From: CALVJJ01 sp045538425
Lineage (GTDB): Bacteria; Bacillota; Clostridia; Christensenellales; UBA1242
Assembly: GCA_045538425.1 (NCBI GenBank)
Contig: JAZSRJ010000065.1
Coordinates: 1 to 10,927 of the forward strand
Length of the DNA stretch: 10,927 nt
Direction of reading: 5' to 3'
Part shown: positions 1 to 6,344 of the stretch, piece after piece
Position numbering within the stretch: the first letter of the stretch is position 1
Layout of the letters: every line of letters starts with the position of its first letter
Position numbers and translations under genes: made by a program
The notes under the pieces: model-generated
Told to the model about the DNA's origin: nothing
The model's database searches: none
What the model saw: only the letters and a program-made list of their open reading frames with translations

Positions 1-39
1 GATTGTTTTTATGTAAAAATAATAAAATAATCATGATAG

Positions 40-61
40 AAAAACACCTAAAAATAGGCGT
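40..61 (-). terminator. possible second terminator downstream of the coupling-protein gene
   Basis: On the minus strand a 7-bp hairpin (ACGCCTA / TAGGTGT, one G-U pair, loop TTTT) is followed by a short T run (positions 44-40). It lies about 75 bp beyond the virD4 stop and could back up the stronger terminator at 96-130. On the plus strand the same stem has an A-C mismatch and only a broken T tract, so it is weaker in that direction. The stem is short and the call is tentative. Confidence 0.3.
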
Positions 62-95
62 TATATTGTTTTGTTGATGATTAATTTTGACGAAA

Positions 96-130
96 ACAAA
101 AAGAAAAAAGCGCTGAATGTTCAGCGCTTT
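96..130 (-). terminator. rho-independent terminator of the VirD4-like gene
   Basis: Arms at 107-117 and 120-130 form a perfect inverted repeat (AAAGCGCTGAA / TTCAGCGCTTT). Read on the minus strand the stem is followed by a T-rich tail (TTTTTTCTTTTTG, positions about 109-97). It begins five bases after the virD4 stop codon, so it is very likely that gene's terminator. On the plus strand the stem is followed only by TTTAATT, so termination in that direction would be weaker. Confidence 0.85.
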
Positions 131-135
131 AATTA

Positions 136-2097
136 TTAATAAAAATCATCGCCATCATATAAGACTTTTTTGTTACGAAGTTTGATGTCATAATACTCTG
201 CTTTTTCATCAAAGAAGTTATTGAGATGAACTTCGTCTCTTGGTGGTGGATTTTGATAAACATCCTTTGCCAAGTAAGAAGGAGTAAAGGTTGTTTTGAT
301 TGGTTGTTCGTTAAGAATAGATACAATCAAATTGTTGCCAAGACTATCAAGTTCTTCTGGATAGATAAGTGGTCTTTGATCAAGTTGTTTGCTTTCACTA
401 AATGACTTATCATCTTTCTTGTCTGCACCTTTAGATTTTGAAGCAGATTTTGTATAAATGGTAATAGATTTGTTACCACAACGTTTGGAGAAGTCTTCTT
501 TTGTTTGTCTATCGTTGGATGCAATATAGATATGCACGTTGCAGTTATCTTTAATGACGGGAGCAACTTGATCACCATAGACGATATTAAGCTGACTATA
601 AGATTGAACGATCAAATTGAACAAAATATTACGGCCACGGGCAACGGTAATAATTTTATCAAAGTTTTTAATTTTTGGAAGGTTGGCAAACTCATCTAGA
701 ACAAAATATACTCTACGTTTTAGTTTGTTGTTGGTTTTTTCCGCAACATCACAAAGAATAGAATACAATTGACTAATGAACAAGGTTGCGATAGGATGAC
801 GAGTAATATTTTCATCTGGGATTTTGATAAAGAGTACAGTTGGGACATCAGCAAAATGGGTTAATTCCATTTCGTTACGACTTGTACCATAGCATAATGC
901 TAAGTCGGCAAACATTCCCATATAACCAGATACGATACCCATATAGTTGGTTGCGGTTTTGTCTGTGTTGGCAATAACCTCATTGGCTTTTTGTTTTGCT
1001 TCACTAAGTGGGTCACGACCTTTGAAATAATCGCTTAAGGATTGAATAACGTTTTTGCCTTCATCTTTTAAGTTACAGATTTTGGATAAGTTGTAAAAGT
1101 TGAATTTTTCTCTAGTCATTCCAAGTTCTGGATAATCACTATCTTCAAGCATAGCAAGCAATACACCGTTAATTAGGTTTCTAGCACCTTCTTCCCATTT
1201 TGGGTCGCTTTGGCTAGAGACAATACACATAGCTTCCACAACTTCTTGAATAACGTTTTTAGCTTTACTATCTCTTTTTTGGCTTTCACCTTTTAGATAT
1301 CTTTCTAAGATTTCTCTTGTAGGGAAGGCTGTTTTGTTGAATTCGTACCAATCTGCGCCTGGAGCAAATTGTACTCCGCTTGGTACACGAATATCTTTGT
1401 ATTGAGTAGGGGTATCACCGCGGTGAACACGTACTTCTTTTCTAATTTCACGAGCAGACTTGTGCAACATATAAGCACGATCAAGAGGATTCCATTTTGT
1501 ACTGTTAAATGGTTCTCTTAAGTCAAAGGACAATACATTGTATCCACGTTGTCTCAATTTTTCACTATGAAGTTGATACAATTCTCCTTTAGGGTCAGAG
1601 ATAACCATACTAGGTCTTGTTGCAGTTTCACCCAAAATTTGGATGGTTGGGTTAACATATCTTGTCGTTTTACCACTACCAGTTGTACCGATGACCAATG
1701 TATGGTAGTCTTTTTGATATAAGTTAACGTGTAGTTTTCCTTTTTTGAGTTCAGCTCTAATAGGAATACCTTCAATATTAAGAGATTTTAGTTGATCATA
1801 GGTGGCGTATCCATATTTTTTATCAGAAACAAGTGTTTTTTCATCTAACCAATCTTGGTCATAGAATTTGTCTCCACCGCCTTCAACTTTGGTCTCTGCA
1901 CTGCTACCGCCTTCTGCTTTAATTGCTCCAGTTAGTATATATACAAGGTATAATAGACCACCAAGCACTAGTACTAAAAACAAATATTGTGATCCGATGG
2001 TTGCGCTAGCAAGCATTGCAAGCAATGCAGTAGCGCCTGCCCAAACGGCTAGTGTGATTAAATGTTGTTTGAACGTTTTCTTTTTCTTTTCAGCCAT
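136..2097 (-). CDS. virD4: VirD4/TraG-family type IV secretion coupling ATPase
   Basis: The 653-residue protein is a type IV coupling protein, the inner-membrane ATPase that links the relaxosome or protein substrate to the secretion channel. Two N-terminal membrane segments (about residues 13-33 and 38-58) precede the ATPase region. Visible motifs are Walker A GTTGSGKT (137-144), the family's SDPKGE (167-172), and Walker B VYFVLDEFANLP (463-474) followed by the GRN..LIVQSYSQL region (488-503). The helical all-alpha domain would lie between the Walker motifs. The C-terminus is acidic and tyrosine-rich (DGDDFY) and may take part in substrate recognition. The start is the ATG at 2097, with AAAGGAG (2109-2103) five bases upstream. 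A longer in-frame reading from a TTG at 2172 is rejected because that TTG is the -35 box of the gene's own promoter. The gene diverges from the pilin gene and has its own terminator. The family call is secure; the transferred substrate is unknown. Confidence 0.95.
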   Translation of the reverse strand: MAEKKKKTFKQHLITLAVWAGATALLAMLASATIGSQYLFLVLVLGGLLYLVYILTGAIKAEGGSSAETKVEGGGDKFYDQDWLDEKTLVSDKKYGYATYDQLKSLNIEGIPIRAELKKGKLHVNLYQKDYHTLVIGTTGSGKTTRYVNPTIQILGETATRPSMVISDPKGELYQLHSEKLRQRGYNVLSFDLREPFNSTKWNPLDRAYMLHKSAREIRKEVRVHRGDTPTQYKDIRVPSGVQFAPGADWYEFNKTAFPTREILERYLKGESQKRDSKAKNVIQEVVEAMCIVSSQSDPKWEEGARNLINGVLLAMLEDSDYPELGMTREKFNFYNLSKICNLKDEGKNVIQSLSDYFKGRDPLSEAKQKANEVIANTDKTATNYMGIVSGYMGMFADLALCYGTSRNEMELTHFADVPTVLFIKIPDENITRHPIATLFISQLYSILCDVAEKTNNKLKRRVYFVLDEFANLPKIKNFDKIITVARGRNILFNLIVQSYSQLNIVYGDQVAPVIKDNCNVHIYIASNDRQTKEDFSKRCGNKSITIYTKSASKSKGADKKDDKSFSESKQLDQRPLIYPEELDSLGNNLIVSILNEQPIKTTFTPSYLAKDVYQNPPPRDEVHLNNFFDEKAEYYDIKLRNKKVLYDGDDFY

Positions 2098-2130
2098 ATT
2101 CTCTCCTTTATTGTATAGGAAGTTTTTTGT

Positions 2131-2147
2131 CAATACTAATAGTATTG
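2131..2147. promoter_or_regulatory. operator-like palindrome over the virD4 transcription start
   Basis: The sequence CAATACTAATAGTATTG is a perfect inverted repeat with 8-bp arms around a central A. It overlaps the downstream part of the virD4 -10 box (2149-2144) and covers the predicted start point near 2137. Such a position is typical of a repressor operator, because a bound dimer would block RNA polymerase. The repeat is directly visible; its use as an operator and the identity of any regulator are inferred. No close second copy was found in the window. Confidence 0.5.
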
Positions 2148-2172
2148 TACATTGTTGATAAAAGATTGTCAA
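2144..2172 (-). promoter_or_regulatory. sigma-A-type promoter of virD4
   Basis: On the minus strand a consensus -35 TTGACA (2172-2167) is separated by exactly 17 bp from a -10 TACAAT (2149-2144). The predicted start point is near 2137, giving a leader of about 40 nt before the ATG at 2097, with AAAGGAG inside it. Spacing and match are excellent. Confidence 0.8.
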
Positions 2173-2317
2173 AAAAAATCAAACACTTTGTGAATAATTT
2201 TGTGTTTTTCAACAAAAATACTATTATTCTTAAGTGAGTTATTGGTAAAAAATAAAAACTAAATTGTGTGTTAATTTGGTGGTTTTGCAAGAAAAAAGGA
2301 ATAGAATTATCTCAAAA

Positions 2318-2349
2318 ATTATAACACGTTTTTTTGTATAAAATGTCAA
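2318..2349 (-). promoter_or_regulatory. possible second, distal minus-strand promoter
   Basis: A consensus -10 TATAAT (2323-2318) carries an extended TG motif (TGT) just upstream. A TTGACA box (2349-2344) lies 20 bp away, which is longer than optimal. If active, it would add a leader of about 215 nt to virD4. In such AT-rich DNA chance matches are common, so the call is weak. Confidence 0.3.
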
Positions 2350-2350
2350 A

Positions 2351-2390
2351 TTGTAAAAAAATAAAAAAAATGTTGTAAAATGTTTTACAA
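2351..2390. promoter_or_regulatory. TTGTAAAA operator-like cluster at the pilin promoter
   Basis: TTGTAAAATGTTTTACAA (2373-2390) is a perfect inverted repeat with 8-bp arms and a 2-bp centre, and its right arm contains the -35 box of the pilin promoter. A third copy of the half-site, TTGTAAAA at 2351-2358, lies 22 bp upstream in direct orientation, about two helical turns away. Repression by occlusion of the -35 box is the simplest reading. I cannot assign a regulator family. Confidence 0.45.
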
Positions 2391-2412
2391 TAAAAAAGAA
2401 TTGTGCTAGAAT
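2384..2412 (+). promoter_or_regulatory. promoter of the first pilin-like gene
   Basis: A -35 TTTACA (2384-2389) is separated by 17 bp from a -10 TAGAAT (2407-2412), which is preceded by TGC (2404-2406), giving an extended -10. The expected start point is near 2419, leaving about 49 nt of leader before the ATG at 2468. Confidence 0.7.
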
Positions 2413-2467
2413 TGGGTATCAAAGGGCAAGGTTTTGCTTAAAGTAAATAAAAATGGGAGAGAAAAAT

Positions 2468-2830
2468 ATGGACAAATTAATGGCTATTGTTAGTATGTTG
2501 GGTGACACAGATATTACTAACCAAAAATGGTATACTGGTATTGTTCAAACAATTATTGATTGGATGAATGCTTTGTTGATGCCAATTATCATTATTGTTG
2601 CTACTGCTGGTATGATCTATGCGATTTTCCTAGGTATACAATTAGCAAGAGCAGAAAGTGCAGATAAAAGAGAAGAAGCAAAGAAAAGAATGTTATGGTT
2701 TATTCTTGCATTCGTTTTGACCATCTTATTGCTTGTTGTTATCCAATTGTTGATCACTAACAAAAGTTTGATTCAAGATTTAATCAATGGTGGTCTTGAC
2801 GGTAATAGTTACACAACAAAAGCATCATAA
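2468..2830 (+). CDS. small two-helix pilin-like type IV secretion protein (VirB2/TrbC-like)
   Basis: The 120-residue protein has two strong hydrophobic helices (about residues 36-58 and 75-96) joined by a short, highly charged loop (ARAESADKREEAKKR, 60-74). This is the layout of Gram-positive type IV secretion pilin-like proteins. There is no obvious cleavable signal peptide; residues 1-30 are mildly amphipathic. The start at 2468 is preferred because GGGAGAG (2455-2461) lies 6 bases upstream; an ATG at 2453 would overlap that site and lacks its own. The helix-loop-helix part is clearly paralogous to the gene at 5581. It has its own promoter and a strong terminator, which suits a subunit needed in high copy. 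Whether it forms a pilus or a channel component cannot be decided from sequence. Confidence 0.8.
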   Translation: MDKLMAIVSMLGDTDITNQKWYTGIVQTIIDWMNALLMPIIIIVATAGMIYAIFLGIQLARAESADKREEAKKRMLWFILAFVLTILLLVVIQLLITNKSLIQDLINGGLDGNSYTTKAS

Positions 2831-2846
2831 ATTACTTAAAGTATTT

Positions 2847-2885
2847 AATGTCATACAGATCGTAATCTGTTTGACATTTTTTTTT
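2847..2885 (+). terminator. strong rho-independent terminator after the first pilin gene
   Basis: Arms AATGTCA-T-ACAGAT (2847-2860) and ATCTGT-T-TGACATT (2865-2878) pair with a single T-T mismatch around a CGTA loop, followed by an uninterrupted T run to 2885. It lies 16 bases after the stop codon. Its 3' arm also contains the -35 box of the next promoter. Confidence 0.9.
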
Positions 2886-2899
2886 GTTTTGCATAGACT
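2871..2899 (+). promoter_or_regulatory. promoter of the YfhO-like gene, overlapping the upstream terminator
   Basis: A perfect -35 TTGACA (2871-2876) lies in the 3' arm of the terminator. A -10 TAGACT (2894-2899, four of six consensus bases) follows at exactly 17 bp. The predicted start near 2906 gives a leader of about 15 nt containing AAGGTG (2909-2914). The weak -10 predicts modest activity. Confidence 0.5.
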
Positions 2900-2920
2900 A
2901 TGGGTAGTAAGGTGAAAATT

Positions 2921-5476
2921 ATGAAATGGATAAAACAACACCGAGCCTTGTTTTGGTCTTGGGGAATAGCGCTTATACTATATACAATTATCTATACATG
3001 TTATGGGATATTTCCTTTTGGTAATCAAAGTGTAGCGCGTTATGATGGATTTTTTCAAGTCAATATGATGTATGAACATGTCTTAGGTTGGCTTACAGGA
3101 GAACATGCTCTTACCTTTTCTGCGGGTACAGCAGGTGGGTTGGATGTGGTAGGAACTCTTTTGTATATGTGTGCATCGCCACTTGGAGTCTTGTATCTTA
3201 TTGGTGGACGAGGCAATGTGCATTATATAGTAAGTTTTGTATATGTCATCAAAACATTGCTGATGATGTCAACTTTATATCTTATGATTAAGACAATCTA
3301 TCCTAAGGTTTCCAACAAAATGATTGTTTGTTTATTGTTGTTGTATAGTTTTTCTGGAAGTTTTATTGCTAATCAAAGTTTTGCGGTTTGGGTAGATCTG
3401 TTCATTTATTTTCCATTGTTTGTTCTTGGATATGATAGATTGATGAAAGGAAAGGGAATTGCGTTATTTGTTGTAATTCTATTGTTGATGATCATTTCCA
3501 CACCTAATTTGATGATTAGTTGTGCTGTTGTGATTGTAACACTAACGTTTGTTTATCCATTGATCACAAAACAGGATAGTAAGACAATTAAAGATTTGGT
3601 TGTAGCATATGTGCTTGCAGTCATACTAGCTCTACCATTCTTAACAACATTTGCTGCAACGATGTTTTCGAGCAATCGATTACAAGAAACAAATAGTTGG
3701 CTGATCTTTTCAAACGATCATTTGATTGTTAAGATGAGTTTTCTGCTTTTTGACACGATATTATTGTCGATCTGCAGTATTGGCTTGTTTCAAAAAGAAA
3801 AATCGCCACAATTAAAATTTTGGACAATTGCACTAATTATGTGTTTGTTGCCAATTTTGATTGATCAATTACAAGTGCTTCTCTGTTTTGGAAAATATTA
3901 TGGGTATGCTTCAAGGCTAGCAGTTATGTATCCAATCGTGGCAGTGTCGATGATCTGTCAAATGTGTGCAGAAAAAGTTCAATTCACTTTGCCAGACAAG
4001 ACGAAAGGAGCTTATAGCAATCTTTATTTCTTTAGTGTTTTATATGGTGTATTGGCTATTGGATTTATTCCTATTATGCAACAATTATCGTCAGTATTGG
4101 CTCTGTCACAGTCTTCAAAAGTCACTTTAATGTTTTTAGCAATTATTATGTTTCCAACCATATTAATTATACTTTCTGTCAATAAAGGTATGTTTCTTGG
4201 TAAAATATCGAAAAGATTAATGTGTTTTGTGTCAGTTATCTTGATTATGATTACACTTGTGTTGTCTGGGACAAGTATTGGGGCTTGTGTAATTCGTTTG
4301 GATACCAATCAACAACTAGAATATTTGATGGAAGAATATCAGCTGTCTGGTCAAAGAGTGAAATTGGATATTGGTCGTCATGAAACTGCGAATTATTCGT
4401 TGAATTTAAGTTTTCATAATTTCAATTGTTTCACTTCTGTATTGGGAAAAGAAAATATGCGTTTAGCAAAGGTGTTGGGGTATGATACCAACTTAACGAA
4501 TGTAATACGTCCATATGGTGGAACATTGCTGTCCGATATGATATTTGGATATAGTTATGTTGTTACAGAATATCCAACGCAATATCCGTATTATACTTTG
4601 ATGGGGCAATATCAAGATCTATATCTTTATCGCAACACTTTATCTTTAGAAAATGGTTTTGGTGTTGATACGTTGTTTTTATATGATGAGAGTTGGGATG
4701 TAATCACAACACAACAACATTTGTACGAATGGTTGGGTGGAGAAGGTCAATTATTCGAAACAATTGAATTAACCTCATTATTACCAGATAATTGTTATGA
4801 GGGTGAGGAGTTGCAATTGAGTGGGTTGCTTCAATTAGAAACATTTGTTATCCCAGTGAAAGACAATCGATATTATTATTTGACTACTAATCAAAACACG
4901 ACGTTGATAGATGAGATTGATGTTGATAGTATCAAGAAGGTCAACAACTCTGAGTATATTATAGAATTGGGGTATGCTAAGGAGAATGGGGAGATGTCTT
5001 TGCAATGGGTGATTGATTCGTCTATAACACAAGAGGATGTTGTGGATCTAAAAATGGATATTGTGTCAATAAATATTGACTTATTGTCACAATTGTACAA
5101 TAAACTATCTCAAGAATGCATTCTACAATATCATGATACCACGATAGCTTATTCTTTTGGGAAAGAGTATAATTACTATGTTTTGCCAGTGGTCGCTCAG
5201 GCTGGTTGGGGAGCAACAGAACAACATGATTTGGGTATGATTACTGTTACACAACAAGAAGGTCATCTAACATATCAGTCGCCATATCGTAAGATTTTTT
5301 GGATCATGATGTTGGTGTCCATAGTTGTGGCAATATCGTGGCTATTGTTGTATCGATTTGGTTATTTGGATTGGATTGAGAGATTAGACAAATGGTTTTA
5401 TTGGATGATTGGCAGTGTTGCGGCGCTGGTTGTGGCAACAGGGATAGTGTTACAATGGTTAACAATTATTGTGTAA
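2921..5476 (+). CDS. yfhO: YfhO-family membrane protein, probable GT-C glycosyltransferase
   Basis: The 851-residue protein has the YfhO layout: many hydrophobic helices in the first half (to about residue 450), a large, presumably extracellular domain, and two helices at the C-terminus (about 786-850). Family-like motifs are YGIFPFGNQSV (28-38) with D42 in the first outer loop, where GT-C enzymes keep a catalytic acidic residue; ASPLGVLYL (85-93); and WVDLFIYFPLFVLGYDRL (157-174). Length is near that of Bacillus subtilis YfhO, which is linked to glycosylation of lipoteichoic acid. The expected donor is an undecaprenyl-linked sugar and the acceptor a surface polymer, but substrate is not readable here. 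The start at 2921 is chosen for AAGGTG six bases upstream; an ATG at 2900 has no ribosome site and precedes the predicted transcript start. No terminator follows, so transcription may run into the second pilin gene. Finding it between two secretion pilin genes is odd. Confidence 0.8.
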   Translation: MKWIKQHRALFWSWGIALILYTIIYTCYGIFPFGNQSVARYDGFFQVNMMYEHVLGWLTGEHALTFSAGTAGGLDVVGTLLYMCASPLGVLYLIGGRGNVHYIVSFVYVIKTLLMMSTLYLMIKTIYPKVSNKMIVCLLLLYSFSGSFIANQSFAVWVDLFIYFPLFVLGYDRLMKGKGIALFVVILLLMIISTPNLMISCAVVIVTLTFVYPLITKQDSKTIKDLVVAYVLAVILALPFLTTFAATMFSSNRLQETNSWLIFSNDHLIVKMSFLLFDTILLSICSIGLFQKEKSPQLKFWTIALIMCLLPILIDQLQVLLCFGKYYGYASRLAVMYPIVAVSMICQMCAEKVQFTLPDKTKGAYSNLYFFSVLYGVLAIGFIPIMQQLSSVLALSQSSKVTLMFLAIIMFPTILIILSVNKGMFLGKISKRLMCFVSVILIMITLVLSGTSIGACVIRLDTNQQLEYLMEEYQLSGQRVKLDIGRHETANYSLNLSFHNFNCFTSVLGKENMRLAKVLGYDTNLTNVIRPYGGTLLSDMIFGYSYVVTEYPTQYPYYTLMGQYQDLYLYRNTLSLENGFGVDTLFLYDESWDVITTQQHLYEWLGGEGQLFETIELTSLLPDNCYEGEELQLSGLLQLETFVIPVKDNRYYYLTTNQNTTLIDEIDVDSIKKVNNSEYIIELGYAKENGEMSLQWVIDSSITQEDVVDLKMDIVSINIDLLSQLYNKLSQECILQYHDTTIAYSFGKEYNYYVLPVVAQAGWGATEQHDLGMITVTQQEGHLTYQSPYRKIFWIMMLVSIVVAISWLLLYRFGYLDWIERLDKWFYWMIGSVAALVVATGIVLQWLTIIV

Positions 5477-5504
5477 AGAAAATGAAAAACATGTTCCGGT
5501 TTGA

Positions 5505-5533
5505 TTGCAAAAGAGAAAAAATTATTGTACAAT
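5505..5533 (+). promoter_or_regulatory. promoter of the second pilin-like gene
   Basis: A -35 TTGCAA (5505-5510) and a -10 TACAAT (5528-5533) are 17 bp apart, giving a start near 5540. The -10 context TGTACAAT is identical to that of the virD4 promoter. A perfect TATAAT at 5542-5547 is an alternative -10, but no good -35 lies at the right distance from it. Confidence 0.55.
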
Positions 5534-5547
5534 ATGTGTAATATAAT

Positions 5548-5564
5548 GTGCGCATTGTGTGCAC
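5548..5564 (+). other. leader hairpin just upstream of the pilin ribosome site
   Basis: GTGCGCA-TTG-TGTGCAC can form a 7-bp stem with one G-U pair. It sits about 8 nt from the predicted transcript start and 4 nt before AGGAG (5569-5573). It could stabilise the mRNA 5' end or limit ribosome access. There is no T tract, so it is not a terminator. Confidence 0.4.
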
Positions 5565-5580
5565 GGCTAGGAGATTGAAT

Positions 5581-6060
5581 ATGGATTTCTCACCAAAAAA
5601 GAAAAAAAATATTGTTCGTGTCATTACTGCTTTTGTGATGGTTTTGATGTTGGTTATTGGTATTAGCTCATACCAACATTCTATTGCGCCTAGTTACAAT
5701 ATGCCAGTATTGGCGGATGAAAACGAGACAGTCATTGGAGATCATGACACTCTTAACAAAGATGGACAATATATCACTTCCAACGAATTGAAGGCGGCTT
5801 TGCAAGAATTGGATCACTGGTATTTCCCAGTTATCTTGACTATTCTAGGTTTTTCTTCCATTTATATTGTATTCTTGGGGGTTATGCTAGCTAAGGCAGA
5901 CAATGCGGATGCAAGACAACAAGCAAAGAAAAGAATGATGAATTTCTTAATTGGTATCGTTGCGGTTGTTTTACTTATGGTGCTGATGAAATTGATAACG
6001 AGCAATATAGATTTGGTACTTGACTTCTTAGGGTACAATGATGTTACAGTAGAAAAATAA
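5581..6060 (+). CDS. second pilin-like secretion protein with N-terminal signal or anchor
   Basis: The 159-residue protein begins with a basic n-region (KKKK, 6-9) and a hydrophobic stretch (about 11-29), then a polar linker (30-75), then the same two-helix unit as the 2468 gene: helix about 82-104, charged loop AKADNADARQQAKKR (104-118), helix about 119-140. Shared residues include F-LG-x-LA in the first helix and AKKRM in the loop. The N-terminus could be a cleaved signal peptide (possible site after SIA36, though followed by proline, or after VLA45) or an uncleaved anchor. The start at 5581 has AGGAG (5569-5573) seven bases upstream; a longer reading from the GTG at 5548 would begin in the leader hairpin and lacks a ribosome site. 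It follows yfhO by about 100 bp and has its own promoter and terminator. It may be the main VirB2-like pilin or a specialised partner; sequence alone does not decide. Confidence 0.75.
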   Translation: MDFSPKKKKNIVRVITAFVMVLMLVIGISSYQHSIAPSYNMPVLADENETVIGDHDTLNKDGQYITSNELKAALQELDHWYFPVILTILGFSSIYIVFLGVMLAKADNADARQQAKKRMMNFLIGIVAVVLLMVLMKLITSNIDLVLDFLGYNDVTVEK

Positions 6061-6071
6061 TGTACAAAATA

Positions 6072-6111
6072 AAACTCTTTCCGAAATTGTGAAGTAGGGA
6101 AGAGTTTTTTT
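6072..6111 (+). terminator. rho-independent terminator after the second pilin gene
   Basis: Arms AAACTCTTTCC (6072-6082) and GGGAAGAGTTT (6097-6107) form an 11-bp stem with one G-U pair and a 14-nt loop, followed by T residues to 6111. It starts 11 bases after the stop codon. Confidence 0.85.
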
Positions 6112-6317
6112 GTGTATTTTTCCTGTTTTGCATCATACTAATATTGATGATTTTTGGGAACGCAAATGAAGATAAAAAGTGTTGGAATATAAGGATAGGT
6201 ATATTTTGAAATTATTTGTTGTATATATTTGATTTTTGTCTTATTTTGTGTTAGTATTATTGTATAAAAATAAAATTAATAATTGGGATTACTGCCTTAA
6301 TTTGGCTAGTTTTCCAA

Positions 6318-6323
6318 TATAAT
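6318..6323 (+). promoter_or_regulatory. candidate -10 box for the VirB6-like gene
   Basis: A perfect TATAAT lies 15 bases upstream of GAGGTGG, which would give a short leader like that of yfhO. The hexamer at the usual -35 distance (CCTTAA) is poor. Because the upstream gene ends in a terminator, a promoter is expected within 6112-6344. The rest of that 233-bp spacer is AT-rich, with a weak TATAAA at 6263-6268 and no clear structure. Confidence 0.3.
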
Positions 6324-6344
6324 TTTGAAATAGAGGTGGGAAGC

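Larger units (their letters stand above)
2098..2467. promoter_or_regulatory. divergent regulatory region between virD4 and the first pilin gene
   Basis: This very AT-rich 370-bp stretch has no convincing coding sequence. It holds the virD4 promoter and its palindrome near 2131-2172, the pilin promoter and its palindrome near 2373-2412, and a possible upstream minus-strand promoter near 2318-2349. Between about 2175 and 2315 I see only A/T-rich sequence without a clear element. Confidence 0.75.

Noticed and set aside
1868..2158. 96-codon plus-strand open frame
   Set aside because: It is antisense to the N-terminal membrane region of VirD4 and runs through that gene's promoter; it has no ribosome site.
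2098..2172. N-terminal extension of VirD4 by 25 residues starting from a TTG at 2172
   Set aside because: The TTG is the first triplet of the promoter's TTGACA box, and an ATG with a strong AAAGGAG lies at 2097. The extension would be upstream of the predicted transcript start.
2108..2290. 60-codon minus-strand open frame upstream of virD4
   Set aside because: It overlaps the promoter and operator-like palindrome and has no ribosome site; its composition is simply A/T-rich.
2337..2342. Plus-strand TATAAA as an additional -10 box for the first pilin gene
   Set aside because: No acceptable -35 box lies 16-18 bp upstream, and a better promoter exists at 2384-2412.
4024..4308. 94-codon minus-strand open frame inside yfhO
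   Set aside because: It is antisense to membrane helices of the YfhO-like protein, with no start signals or recognisable domain.
6125..6155. Weak inverted repeat CATCA...TGATG in the spacer after the second pilin gene
   Set aside because: Arms are only five base pairs, there is no T tract or promoter overlap, and chance pairs like this are common in AT-rich DNA.
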